Shown in pieces: positions 19,401 through 27,207 of a stretch of 64,000 bases of DNA; within the stretch, counting starts at the first letter, position 1; each line of letters begins with the position of its first letter. The notes beneath the pieces are model-generated. The model was given only the letters and a program-made list of their open reading frames with translations. It had not been told where the DNA came from and did no database searches. The stretch comes from an uncultured Tenacibaculum sp. (lineage in GTDB: Bacteria; Bacteroidota; Bacteroidia; Flavobacteriales; Flavobacteriaceae), in the NCBI RefSeq assembly GCF_947494125.1, contig NZ_CANLTU010000015.1:1-64000 (forward strand), written 5' to 3'. Made by a program: the position numbers and the translations under genes.

Positions 19401-19891
19401 AGCCACCAAACTGTTTCCATGTACTTAGACTTATAGGTTACATATGGATCTTCCATATCTACCCAATAACCCATCTGCTCTGTCAAGCTATTCCAGATAT
19501 CAGTATATTTCATTACCGCTTTTTTACAAGCAATATTGTATTCTTCTACAGTAATCTTAGTACCTATATCCTCTTTAGTTATTCCTAACTCTTTTTCTAC
19601 ACCTAACTCAACTGGTAACCCATGAGTATCCCAACCTGCTTTACGCTTAACTTGAAATCCTTTTAAGGTTTTATAACGGCAAAAAATATCTTTAATGGTA
19701 CGTCCCATTGCGTGGTGAATTCCTGGTAAACCATTTGCTGAAGGTGGTCCTTCAAAAAAGATAAACGGTTTGTTATCATCACGGGTAGTTATACTTTTTT
19801 CAAAAATGTTGTTCTCCTTCCAATAATTAAGGATTTCTTCAGCAACATTTGGCAAGTTAAGCCCTTTGTATTCAGTAAACTTCGTACTCAT
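16493..19891 (-). CDS. ileS: Isoleucyl-tRNA synthetase
   Basis: 1132 residues, class I. The HIGH-type signature is GIHH at residues 57-60 (ANGLPGIHHAMGR), a large CP1 editing insertion follows with WTTTPWTLPSN, and the KMSKS signature is KMSKR near residue 680. The C-terminal anticodon-binding part includes WILSELN and YLSNWYVRLCRRRFWKG. The length suits the long, eukaryote-like IleRS form. That form is often less sensitive to mupirocin, but this was not established here. It is upstream of dksA in one unit. Confidence 0.97.
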   Translation of the reverse strand: MSTKFTEYKGLNLPNVAEEILNYWKENNIFEKSITTRDDNKPFIFFEGPPSANGLPGIHHAMGRTIKDIFCRYKTLKGFQVKRKAGWDTHGLPVELGVEKELGITKEDIGTKITVEEYNIACKKAVMKYTDIWNSLTEQMGYWVDMEDPYVTYKSKYMETVWWLLKQIYNKDLMYKGYTIQPYSPKAGTGLSSHEVNQPGAYQDVTDTTVVAQFKAVSETLPVFLENRGDIHILAWTTTPWTLPSNTALTVGPKIDYVLVKTFNQYTFEPIQVLLGKPLVGKQFAGKKFKEVENEADLVSYNAGDKQIPYSVVAECKGADLVGIKYEQLLPYCLPYETPEKAFRVIPGDFVTTEDGTGIVHTAPTFGADDALVAKDAGVPPMLVKDANDNLVPLVDLQGKFTKDMGEFAGMYVKNEYYAEGEAPEKSVDVQIAIKLKEENKAFKVEKYVHSYPHCWRTDKPILYYPLDSWFIKVTDVKERMHSLNEEINWKPEATGTGRFGNWLKNANDWNLSRSRFWGIPLPVWRTEDGKETKIVGSVSELKEEMQRAVKAGVMTEDIFADFVSGDMSEENYDKVDLHKNVVDKITLISDSGQPMQRESDLIDVWFDSGSMPYAQWHYPFENKELVEEGWKTADFIAEGVDQTRGWFYTLHAIATMVFDDKAYKNVVSNGLVLDKNGQKMSKRLGNGVDPFTTLDKYGPDATRWYMISNANPWDNLKFDLDGITEVSRKFFGTLYNTYSFFTLYANIDNFTYSEAEIAINDRPEIDRWILSELNTLVQKVDKFYAEYEPTKATRAISDFVQDYLSNWYVRLCRRRFWKGEYAQDKISAYQTLYTCMLTVAKLGSPVAPFFMDRLYKDLINATEKEGFESVHLSEFPKYNADLVDKSLERKMENAQIISSLVLSLRAKEKIKVRQPLQKIMIPVLGATQKEEILAVADLIKSEVNVKEIELLDDASGILVKQIKPNFKALGPKFGKDMKLISSEIQKFGQKEIIKIEKEGSISIEINDKMINLETADVEISSKDIEGWLVANAEGLTVALDVTINDDLRKEGVARELINRIQNARKETGLDVTDKIKLTILQAADLENSVIANENYIKAETLTDTLIFVDDLKIGTEIEFDTIKSKMLIEKI

Positions 19892-19960
19892 TTTATTATT
19901 ATATTAATTGAATGTGCGAAATTACGTATTTTCTTGTAATTGTTAAGATTACGAAATAAA

Positions 19961-19990
19961 AAAACACCTCTTTTTTAAGGTGCTTTTTTA
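19961..19990 (-). terminator. Intrinsic terminator after the second OmpA gene
   Basis: AAAGCACCTT and AAGAGGTGTTTT on the minus strand form a short stem (CACCT 19965-19969, AGGTG 19978-19982) with a T run beyond. It insulates ileS from the upstream gene. Confidence 0.75.
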
Positions 19991-20008
19991 TTTCTATTTT
20001 GGCTTACT

Positions 20009-22213
20009 CTATTTCTTTATTTCTAAAGCTTGTTTTATACTAATTCTCTTTCCATTTAAAAAGGGGACAATAAAAGCATCCTTATATCCTTCATCTTTTA
20101 AGTTTTTAAGTTTTTCTCCTATTATTTCTAATGAAGAATTTTTACAACAATAAAATTTATATGACGTTCCTACACGTATTATTTCTATCTCTTCTAAATT
20201 AGCAAAAGGTTCATTTTCATATTCTTTTTGCTTAGTTGAAGCTAATTGTATCTTATAAACCAATTCTACACTATTTTTTCCTTCTGTTGTTTCTTTATTA
20301 TTAAGGATATAAAAATATGATCGGCGGTTTATCTGATGCGCTTCCTCTTTACATTTAAACCCTTTTTTTGTATCACAATCATTTAACAATTGTTCCTCTC
20401 CTAATCCTTTTGCACTTTGTATTCTATCAGATGAAATACCTCTTGATATAATATAATATTTTGTAGCCTTTGCTCTTTTCTCCGACAACCATTTATTATA
20501 ACTTAACTCTCCTCGACTATCCGTATGAGATTCTATTTTAATAATCATTTCTGGGTGATTCTTCATTACCGAAACAACATGTTCTAATTCATAAGTTGCA
20601 TCTTCTCTAATATCATACTTATCAAAATCAAAATAAATTGGGTTTATCACTATTTGATCTTCTACTATTAATGATTCTAATTGTAAATTCGTTGTTATTG
20701 ATTCTTTATTTACATCAAGTGTTTGAGTTATTTTTTCTTCACTTTTATAATCATCTTTTGATGCTACTACTGTGAATTTTTTCTCGCATTCTATTTCTCT
20801 AAAAGAATAAGTCCCATCTTCTTCTGTTTTTCTTTCTGCTACTACTTCTCCTTTTGAATTTATTAGCCTTACAACTGCATTTTTAATTGGTCTTTCTGTT
20901 TTTGTTTCTGTAACCAATCCAGAAATAGCTTCTTTACAATTATATATTAAAAAACTATAAATATCATCATCTCCTTTACCTCCTTCTCTATTTGAAGAGA
21001 AAAAACCATTATTACGTTTTTTATTTATTACAAAAGCAAAATCGTCATACGGTCCATTTATTGGCGCTCCTAAATTTAAAGACTTGGTATATTTACCTTC
21101 TTCAATTTTTGATTCAAAAACATCTAAAGCCCCCAAACCTAAATGCCCATCTGAAGCAAAGTACAAGGTATTATCATTTCCTACAAAAGGAAACATTTCT
21201 CTTCCTTCAGTGTTTATATTCCTCCCTAAATTTTCTGGTTCGCTATACTTTCCTTCTTCTAATAGGTTTACTTTATAAATATCTGTCAATCCAAACCCAT
21301 TTGGCATATCTGATATAAAGTACAAAGTCTTTTCATCTAAGCTTAAAGCTGGGTGCCCTATTGAATAATCGTTATTATTAAAAGGAAGTTCAGTAATATT
21401 ACCCCAAACATCACCTACTTTTTCAGCTTTATAAATTTTAAGGTTAGCAACTTTATTTTCTCCTCCTTTTAATTTTTTTCCATCAGAACTTGTCCTTGTA
21501 AAATACATTGTTTTTCCATTGGATGTAATTACAGCATTAGATTCATGATATTCAGAATCTAGAGACTGAACCCTATTAGATGCATATACATCTAAAATTT
21601 TTGCTCTTTTATTAAAAGATTCTTGCCCTTTATATATACTAAGATGTGGTTGATTGTTCCAACTATATAACTTTTTATCATTAGCTCCATTTGGTTTTGT
21701 TGAAGCAAAATAAAAATCATTATTAAATATAAAACCGCCAAAATCAGAATATTTCGTATTTATTGAAAGGTTATTTATATTTACATATAACTTTTCTCGA
21801 TTGGTATATTCAATAAAATAATTGGTATTTTGTTTTAGTGCTTTAGCTCTACTATCTTGTTCTTTTAATTTATTTAATTTTAAAAGCCATTTATCAGATT
21901 CTTTAATCTTTCCATTACTTTTTAATGCTTGCGCATATTTGAAAATATATTCAGGAGAAATAATCCTTTCATACCTTTTCATTAATTCTTTGTACCATTT
22001 TTCTGCTTGAACAAAATCTGAGTTATTGTAATAGGAATCTCCTAAACGACTTAAAACAGAATAAGAATCATCTCCCTTCTTAAATAAACTTTCATATAAT
22101 TTGGCTGATTTTTTATAAGCGTATTCTTTAAAATACTTATCTGCAGTCGATTTTCTTTGCCCCCAACAAGTAATACTTATAAAAAGAAATAGGTATAGTA
22201 TCTTTTTACTCAT
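20009..22213 (-). CDS. OmpA/PD40 protein, paralogue of the gene at 3372, with C-terminal extension
   Basis: 734 residues from the ATG at 22213, which gives a proper signal peptide (MSKKILYLFLFISITCWGQ); the frame runs 12 codons further without a signal-like start. The architecture equals that of 3372-5318: TPR-like, PD40 strands (HPALSLDEKTLYFISDMP), CarboxypepD_reg-like, OmpA domain with IESHTDSRGELSYN. About 85 more residues follow (LVYKIQLASTK to IKQALEIKK) that look like a SPOR-type domain. Long stretches are identical to the first copy. It has no adjacent PorP/SprF or CHU_C gene, so it may act with a partner encoded elsewhere. Confidence 0.9.
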   Translation of the reverse strand: MSKKILYLFLFISITCWGQRKSTADKYFKEYAYKKSAKLYESLFKKGDDSYSVLSRLGDSYYNNSDFVQAEKWYKELMKRYERIISPEYIFKYAQALKSNGKIKESDKWLLKLNKLKEQDSRAKALKQNTNYFIEYTNREKLYVNINNLSINTKYSDFGGFIFNNDFYFASTKPNGANDKKLYSWNNQPHLSIYKGQESFNKRAKILDVYASNRVQSLDSEYHESNAVITSNGKTMYFTRTSSDGKKLKGGENKVANLKIYKAEKVGDVWGNITELPFNNNDYSIGHPALSLDEKTLYFISDMPNGFGLTDIYKVNLLEEGKYSEPENLGRNINTEGREMFPFVGNDNTLYFASDGHLGLGALDVFESKIEEGKYTKSLNLGAPINGPYDDFAFVINKKRNNGFFSSNREGGKGDDDIYSFLIYNCKEAISGLVTETKTERPIKNAVVRLINSKGEVVAERKTEEDGTYSFREIECEKKFTVVASKDDYKSEEKITQTLDVNKESITTNLQLESLIVEDQIVINPIYFDFDKYDIREDATYELEHVVSVMKNHPEMIIKIESHTDSRGELSYNKWLSEKRAKATKYYIISRGISSDRIQSAKGLGEEQLLNDCDTKKGFKCKEEAHQINRRSYFYILNNKETTEGKNSVELVYKIQLASTKQKEYENEPFANLEEIEIIRVGTSYKFYCCKNSSLEIIGEKLKNLKDEGYKDAFIVPFLNGKRISIKQALEIKK

Positions 22214-22282
22214 AGTTAAAATGCGTTTTACGTATTTAAGCCACCCCATATAAAGATAGCTTTTTTTTATCAGTTTAAAAAA

Positions 22283-23041
22283 TTAGCTAAGTCCTCTCTC
22301 TTTTTTTATCTGATCGTAAGCCGCTTGTATTTGTTGGAATTTTTCTTTCCCTCCTTTTTTATGTTCTTCCCCTAAACCTTGTAATTTATCTGGATGATAT
22401 TTTTTAGCCATCTTTCTATAGGCCTTTTTTACTTCATCGTTTGTAGCATTTTTAGTTATTTCTAAAATTTTATACATGTTTCCAGAAGCATCATAAAACA
22501 TAGCTTTTATTGATGAATAATCTCGCTCGTTTATATACAAATAGCCTGCTATTTTTCTTATTTCTTGCTCCTCAGACCCCGTAACTTGTCCATCTGCTTT
22601 AGCTATTCCAAATAAAAAGTGAAGTAATTGTAAACGAGTAGAATGCGTCATATGCTGACGAATCTGCAAACAAACTTGACGTGTTGAAATTTGTTTTTTT
22701 ATAATTCCATTAAATAATTTAAATGCATGGTTTGCTCTTTCCTTTCCATACATCCTAACAAAATAAGATCGTACATAATCTAATTCTCGTTGGTCTACTC
22801 TTCCATCAGCTTTTATAACAATTGATGCTAAGATTAATAAGCTTATTTCAAAATCTCCCGAAGTTGCCCTTCCTCTTTGTTTTTGTTGTGCTTGTCTCTG
22901 GTATTCTTGTTGCTCTTGTGTAAAATCCTCCATAGAAACACCATCAATAAAACTACCTACTGCGAATCCTATGATTGCCCCTATTGGGCCTCCCATTGTA
23001 AATCCTGCTCCTGCTCCTAGCCATTTTGCAAATTTCCCCAT
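22283..23041 (-). CDS. TerB-DnaJ protein (DjlA-like co-chaperone)
   Basis: 252 residues. A glycine-rich hydrophobic segment (11-33) could insert in the membrane. A TerB-like helical domain follows (about 62-185, with ADGRVDQREL and ADGQVTGSEE) and a C-terminal J domain (about 188-252) with HPD at 216-218. This order matches DjlA-type proteins that stimulate DnaK ATPase. A weak -7 element (TATCTTTAC) is visible upstream on the minus strand. The DnaK partner is not in the window. Confidence 0.9.
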   Translation of the reverse strand: MGKFAKWLGAGAGFTMGGPIGAIIGFAVGSFIDGVSMEDFTQEQQEYQRQAQQKQRGRATSGDFEISLLILASIVIKADGRVDQRELDYVRSYFVRMYGKERANHAFKLFNGIIKKQISTRQVCLQIRQHMTHSTRLQLLHFLFGIAKADGQVTGSEEQEIRKIAGYLYINERDYSSIKAMFYDASGNMYKILEITKNATNDEVKKAYRKMAKKYHPDKLQGLGEEHKKGGKEKFQQIQAAYDQIKKERGLS

Positions 23042-23105
23042 TCTAATATTTTAAAGCTGTAAAGATACTATTAACTCTTAATATAAAAGCATCCGTTTTT
23101 TCGGT

Positions 23106-23137
23106 TTGATTCTTGGTTTTAAATGAAGTATCTTTGC
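23106..23137 (+). promoter_or_regulatory. Bacteroidota promoter of the bacilliredoxin gene
   Basis: TTG at 23106-23108, 20-base spacer, TATCTTTG at 23129-23136 followed by C. This is a full match to the phylum consensus and lies 22 bases before the ATG. Confidence 0.75.
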
Positions 23138-23158
23138 TTTAAATTTTAATTTAGAAAT

Positions 23159-23569
23159 ATGTATCCAGAAGAATTGGTAAAACCTATGCGCGATCAATTA
23201 ATTGACGCTGGTTTTGATGCTTTATATACTGCTGAAGATGTTGATAATGCTTTAGCAAAAGAAGGAACAACGTTAGTAATGGTAAACTCTGTTTGTGGTT
23301 GTGCTGCTGGTACAGCTAGACCAGGTGCTATAGCTTCTTTAGGAGCTGACAAAGCCCCTACACATTTAACTACTGTTTTTGCAGGTGTAGAAAAAGAATC
23401 TACAGCTAAAGCGAGAGAACACATGATTCCTTTCCCTCCTTCGTCTCCTGCAATTGCTTTATTTAAAGATGGTAATTTAGTACATATGTTAGAGCGTCAT
23501 CATATTGAAGGTCGTTCTGCTCAAGCTATTGCTCAAAATTTAGCAGCTGCTTACGATGAGTTTTGCTAA
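23159..23569 (+). CDS. BrxA/BrxB family bacilliredoxin (DUF1094)
   Basis: 136 residues, cytosolic. The family opening MYPEELVKPMRDQL and the CGC motif SVCGCAAGTARPG (Cys46, Cys48) are present, as is FPPSSPAIALFKDG. In Firmicutes these proteins remove bacillithiol from S-bacillithiolated proteins. Many Bacteroidota are thought to make bacillithiol, so the same role is likely but not shown here. It is a single-gene unit with its own promoter and terminator. Confidence 0.93.
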   Translation: MYPEELVKPMRDQLIDAGFDALYTAEDVDNALAKEGTTLVMVNSVCGCAAGTARPGAIASLGADKAPTHLTTVFAGVEKESTAKAREHMIPFPPSSPAIALFKDGNLVHMLERHHIEGRSAQAIAQNLAAAYDEFC

Positions 23570-23590
23570 TTATTAGATAAACTTTATAAT

Positions 23591-23624
23591 AAAAAAAGCC
23601 AGCAAATTTTGCTGGCTTTTTTTA
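23591..23624. terminator. Bidirectional terminator between brxA-like gene and umuD
   Basis: AAAAGCCAGCAAA (23594-23606) pairs with TTTGCTGGCTTTT (from 23608), with A and T runs at both ends. It serves both converging transcripts. Confidence 0.9.
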
Positions 23625-24059
23625 TACTTTCTTAATAACACTCGTTACAATTCCCCAAATAATAAAATTATTTTCTTGGGTTATTTTTATAATTGGATAC
23701 TCTGGATTTTCTGGTTGCAACCATACTTCTTCTCCTTCAACACGTAAACGTTTTACTGTAAACTCTCCATCTAAAAAACAAACTGCTATTTTGTTATTTG
23801 TGGGCGAAATACTTCTATCAATTACCAGTAAATCATTATCATCCAATCCTGCACCAATCATTGACTGACCACTTACTTTTGCAAAGAAGGTTGCTTCCTT
23901 GTTTTTTATCAGTTCCTCATCTAATGAAATACGTGTTTCTCTAAAATCATCAGCTGGCGATGGAAATCCTGCAGAAATACCGATATCCATAAAAATAGCC
24001 CCTTCATTTTCACTCGTTTCTTTCGGTAAGAAAAGAGTTAATTTTTCTAATGTTTTCAT
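23622..24059 (-). CDS. umuD: UmuD-like autoproteolytic subunit of translesion polymerase V
   Basis: 145 residues of the LexA/UmuD S24 fold. A likely self-cleavage site is Ala30-Gly31 (GISAGFPSP). The catalytic dyad is Ser66 (SGQSMIGAG) and Lys103 (FTVKRL). After damage the trimmed form joins UmuC to make the error-prone polymerase. It is encoded after umuC, with 3 bases between stop and start, the reverse of the usual umuD-umuC order. Confidence 0.93.
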   Translation of the reverse strand: MKTLEKLTLFLPKETSENEGAIFMDIGISAGFPSPADDFRETRISLDEELIKNKEATFFAKVSGQSMIGAGLDDNDLLVIDRSISPTNNKIAVCFLDGEFTVKRLRVEGEEVWLQPENPEYPIIKITQENNFIIWGIVTSVIKKV

Positions 24060-24062
24060 ATT

Positions 24063-25319
24063 TTATTTCACCTTAATAATTTCATTAATATTTGTGGTGT
24101 ACTTCGGAGACAATCGTTCTTGTCGCATTTTCCAAGTACGCTTTAAATCTTGATTTGCTAATTTAACCTTATCTGACTTAAATGTTTTATTTAACTTATC
24201 AATAGCCTTCATTAAAGGCTTATGTTTTGGATTCTCTCCTTCAAACATATCTAACTGATAGTTATCTGAAGGTACCAATCCTGTTACAATAACACCAGCT
24301 CTTTTGTACTTAATTCCTTTTTTAAATATGCCACTTACAGCTTTAACAGCACTCTTACTAATTGTTAATGTTGAATCTGTTGGATATGGAAATAATACTG
24401 TTTTACTAACACTGTGCTGCTCGCTATCTTTTTTATGTCGATCACTTCTCAACATTACAATAACCATATGACAGCTAGAATTTTGTTTCCTAAGTTTTTC
24501 GGCGCAACTTGTGGCAAATGTAGCTATTCGCTCTTTTATATTATCAAGATCTGAAAATGTATACTCAAAACTTCTTGTTGTTGCTATTGCCTTCTTAGTT
24601 ATTGGTTCATCTAATACTATTTTTGATTCTCCTTCTAAGTCTTTTTTTAGCTTCCAAACTGTAATAGATAAACTTTTACGTACCCAATTGTCGTCTAACT
24701 TTGTAAAATCATATGCTTTTATACATCCTTTAGCTTTTAACTTTTTAACCAAACCTCTACCAATTCCCCATACATCTTCAATAGCTATCCATTGCAATGC
24801 TTTTATTCTTTTTTCTTCAGAATCTATTATATAAACACCTCCTGTTTGTTTAGGAAATTTTCGAGCTATTTTGTTTGCAACTTTACTCAGAGCCTTTGTT
24901 GGAGCTATTCCAACACATGTTGGTATTCCTGTCCATTGTAAAACTGTATCTCTAATTTCCTTTCCATAAGAATCAAAATCATAGTTTTCAAATCCTTTAA
25001 ATTGTAAAAAAGCTTCATCTATTGAATACACCTCTACATCTGGAGAAAATTGCTCAAGTATTTTCATTACTCGTGCGCTCATATCACCATACAATGGGTA
25101 GTTAGATGATAATACTGAAATCTTATTATTCTTACAAAATTGATCCCATTTAAAAATAGGTGCTCCAAATGGAAGATTTATCGTTTTTGCTTCATCACTC
25201 ATTGAAATTACACAGCCATCATTATTACTTAAAATAGCAACTGGCTTTCCTTCTAAGTTCGGATTAAAAACCCGTTCACAGGAAGCATAAAAATTATTAC
25301 AATCAACAAGAGCATACAT
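24063..25319 (-). CDS. umuC: UmuC, Y-family translesion DNA polymerase
   Basis: 418 residues. It begins MYALVDCNNFYASCERVF, the Y-family catalytic motif, and has EVYSIDEAFLQF with the acidic metal ligands, then a helix-hairpin-helix (IEDVWGIGRGLVKKL) and a C-terminal little-finger domain. It copies past DNA lesions together with UmuD. It starts 27 bases after the XRE regulator stop and precedes umuD, so it may share the promoter at 26660. No LexA box can be named, because the operator is not known for this organism. Confidence 0.95.
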   Translation of the reverse strand: MYALVDCNNFYASCERVFNPNLEGKPVAILSNNDGCVISMSDEAKTINLPFGAPIFKWDQFCKNNKISVLSSNYPLYGDMSARVMKILEQFSPDVEVYSIDEAFLQFKGFENYDFDSYGKEIRDTVLQWTGIPTCVGIAPTKALSKVANKIARKFPKQTGGVYIIDSEEKRIKALQWIAIEDVWGIGRGLVKKLKAKGCIKAYDFTKLDDNWVRKSLSITVWKLKKDLEGESKIVLDEPITKKAIATTRSFEYTFSDLDNIKERIATFATSCAEKLRKQNSSCHMVIVMLRSDRHKKDSEQHSVSKTVLFPYPTDSTLTISKSAVKAVSGIFKKGIKYKRAGVIVTGLVPSDNYQLDMFEGENPKHKPLMKAIDKLNKTFKSDKVKLANQDLKRTWKMRQERLSPKYTTNINEIIKVK

Positions 25320-25346
25320 GTTTGTAAAGGTAAAAATCTTCTTTCG

Positions 25347-25553
25347 TTATGCTTCTATAAATTCTAAAATATCTGCTGGTTGACAATCTAATGCTTTACA
25401 AATAGCTTCTAATGTTGAAAAACGAATTGCTTTAGCTTTCCCCGATTTTAATATCGATAAGTTTGCAGTTGTTATCCCTACAATTTCTGCCAAGTCTTTG
25501 CTTTTCATCTTACGTTTAGCAAGCATTACATCTAAGTTTACAATTATTGGCAT
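25347..25553 (-). CDS. Small XRE-family transcriptional regulator (YozG-like)
   Basis: 68 residues, almost entirely a helix-turn-helix domain (DLAEIVGITTANLSILKSGK, then LEAICKALDCQPADIL). This small Cro/CI type regularly follows DUF2975 membrane proteins. It begins 2 bases after the preceding DUF2975 gene, so it is in the same operon. It may repress its own operon and possibly the umuC-umuD genes downstream; that is inference. Confidence 0.9.
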   Translation of the reverse strand: MPIIVNLDVMLAKRKMKSKDLAEIVGITTANLSILKSGKAKAIRFSTLEAICKALDCQPADILEFIEA

Positions 25554-25555
25554 AG

Positions 25556-26071
25556 TTATATTGTTAAATCGTTTTCTGTTTGAATTTCGATTCCTCTTTT
25601 TACAATTTGTGCAAAAATGAAAATAACTACAGATAGAAAAACAAAATCACTCGAAAACAAATCCATTTGAAAACCGTGTTTTTTCCCAATTAATTGCATG
25701 TGTGTGTTGTGTACAATTGCTAGAATCCATAAATAAAATATTCCATAACTTATTTGTTGCATTAATTTTTGCACTTCTATATTAAAAGGGTGCGCTATAT
25801 TCAGCCTTTTAAGTAATTTAATTACCAAAAATGCAATATAAGCTTCGGTTGCAAATAGGATAATTCTATACCCAATAATAAACGAATATTGTATAAAACT
25901 ATAATTTCTATACTCGTAAAGATTCAACCCTTCATACAAATTTTTTGAAATCTCTGGGTTATTAATACTCAATAAATAAGTTACTAAAATTGCTCCTGAT
26001 TTAATCATTAATCCAATAAACGCGAACCATGAGAAAAAATTCATGATTTTTAATATTCTTTCTGTCTTCAT
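25556..26071 (-). CDS. DUF2975 membrane protein
   Basis: 171 residues with four predicted membrane helices (about 10-32, 62-85, 110-130 and 140-160). It ends RGIEIQTENDLTI, as does its upstream neighbour (EENNLTI), a shared tail typical of the DUF2975 family. The function is unknown; the family is usually paired with a small XRE regulator, which follows here after 2 bases. It is probably a diverged tandem duplicate of the next gene upstream. Confidence 0.82.
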   Translation of the reverse strand: MKTERILKIMNFFSWFAFIGLMIKSGAILVTYLLSINNPEISKNLYEGLNLYEYRNYSFIQYSFIIGYRIILFATEAYIAFLVIKLLKRLNIAHPFNIEVQKLMQQISYGIFYLWILAIVHNTHMQLIGKKHGFQMDLFSSDFVFLSVVIFIFAQIVKRGIEIQTENDLTI

Positions 26072-26073
26072 AA

Positions 26074-26634
26074 TTATATTGTTAAATTATTTTCTTCTTG
26101 TAATACACTTCCTTTCACTACTAAGAAGGATATAAACTGCACAAATAATGCAACCACAAGTATTGGTAATACTTTACTTATTGCTGTTCCTATTATATAT
26201 CCAAATGTGTATCCAATTTTACCAGGGAGTGTTGAATCAGCATTTATACTTGGTTCTCTTTCTATAATCAAACCTAACACTATTGCAAAACATAAAACTA
26301 CAGCTGCATAAATCATTAACCCTCTCCCAACTTTTCGTAATCGATCACTATTCTCTTTTGTAAAAACATTTTCTTTCGAAAAATTAAAAATCACTCTTCT
26401 AAATTCAACGATTAAATATATTAGATACCCCATTAATATTAAGACTATAAAAGACAAACTGTAATAATAATTATCATTCCAATCTTCTGGAATTGATAAT
26501 TTAAACACCTTTGCTTTACTTCCTCCATAAATAGTATAATGCATTAACTTATACATTCTCTCAAAAAAATTTATTCCAGCGCTAACCACTAACAAGCTAC
26601 AGAACCATTTTAAAACACTTAATACTTTTTTCAT
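26074..26634 (-). CDS. DUF2975 membrane protein, first gene of the run
   Basis: 186 residues with about four membrane helices. The FSKENVFTKENSDRLRKVGRG segment between helices 2 and 3 is typical of DUF2975. It heads the tightly spaced run DUF2975-DUF2975-XRE (2-base gaps), driven by a strong promoter at 26660-26688. No enzymatic motif is visible, and its role, perhaps as a sensor or sequestering partner of the XRE protein, is unknown. Confidence 0.82.
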   Translation of the reverse strand: MKKVLSVLKWFCSLLVVSAGINFFERMYKLMHYTIYGGSKAKVFKLSIPEDWNDNYYYSLSFIVLILMGYLIYLIVEFRRVIFNFSKENVFTKENSDRLRKVGRGLMIYAAVVLCFAIVLGLIIEREPSINADSTLPGKIGYTFGYIIGTAISKVLPILVVALFVQFISFLVVKGSVLQEENNLTI

Positions 26635-26659
26635 TTTTAAATTTTAATTAATTCTGGTG

Positions 26660-26688
26660 CAAATATATAAAAAATTATCGAAAAACAA
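26660..26688 (-). promoter_or_regulatory. Bacteroidota promoter of the DUF2975-XRE(-umuCD) run
   Basis: On the minus strand TTG (26686-26688), 18-base spacer, TATATTTG (26660-26667) then C. It lies 26 bases before the first start codon. Confidence 0.78.
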
Positions 26689-26705
26689 TAATTTTTTATT
26701 TTTTA

Positions 26706-26733
26706 TTGATAATTAAACTTTCCTTATTTTTGC
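26706..26733 (+). promoter_or_regulatory. Promoter abutting the Lrp/AsnC start codon (possible leaderless message)
   Basis: TTG 26706-26708, 16-base spacer, TATTTTTG 26725-26732 then C; the ATG follows after three more bases (26737). Transcription would begin at or very near the start codon. Confidence 0.55.
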
Positions 26734-26736
26734 TGT

Positions 26737-27198
26737 ATGCTTAAGAAATTAAAGATTGACGGAATTGATAAAATTATTATCAAACGACTTGTAAAAGATG
26801 CACGTACTCCTATTCTAAGTATTGCTCGAGAAGTAGGAATATCAGGTGCAGCAATACACCAACGTTTACGAAAACTAGAATCTTCTGATTTAATAGATGG
26901 TTACAAAATGACCTTAAATCCGAAAGCCTTAGGGTATACAACTACCGCTTTTGTCGGTGTTTTTTTAGATTCATCTAGTTTATATTCATCAGCAATTAAA
27001 AGATTAAAAGAAATTCCAGAAGTAGTAGAAAGCCATTATACCACTGGTAACTATGCTGTTTTTATTAAAATATTATGTAAAAATAATGAAGATTTAATGC
27101 ATCTTTTAAACAAAGACATTCAAAACATAAAAGGTGTTTCAAGAACAGAAACTTTTATATCTTTAGACCAACAAATAGACCGACAAATAAAAATTTAA
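26737..27198 (+). CDS. Lrp/AsnC family transcriptional regulator
   Basis: 153 residues: N-terminal winged helix-turn-helix (IIKRLVKDARTPILSIAREV and GAAIHQRLRKLE) and C-terminal ligand-binding RAM domain (YTTTAFVGVFLD, ESHYTTGNYAVFIKI). These proteins form octamers and sense amino acids; the effector is unknown. It is followed after 9 bases by a HupE/UreJ-like gene that may be co-transcribed. The start codon almost touches the promoter -7 element. Confidence 0.93.
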   Translation: MLKKLKIDGIDKIIIKRLVKDARTPILSIAREVGISGAAIHQRLRKLESSDLIDGYKMTLNPKALGYTTTAFVGVFLDSSSLYSSAIKRLKEIPEVVESHYTTGNYAVFIKILCKNNEDLMHLLNKDIQNIKGVSRTETFISLDQQIDRQIKI

Positions 27199-27207
27199 AA
27201 ACCCCGA

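Noticed and set aside
23622..26634. Prophage or mobile island around the XRE regulator and umuCD
   Set aside because: No integrase, attachment repeats, phage genes or shift in base composition were seen; the XRE-DUF2975 pairing is a known chromosomal type.
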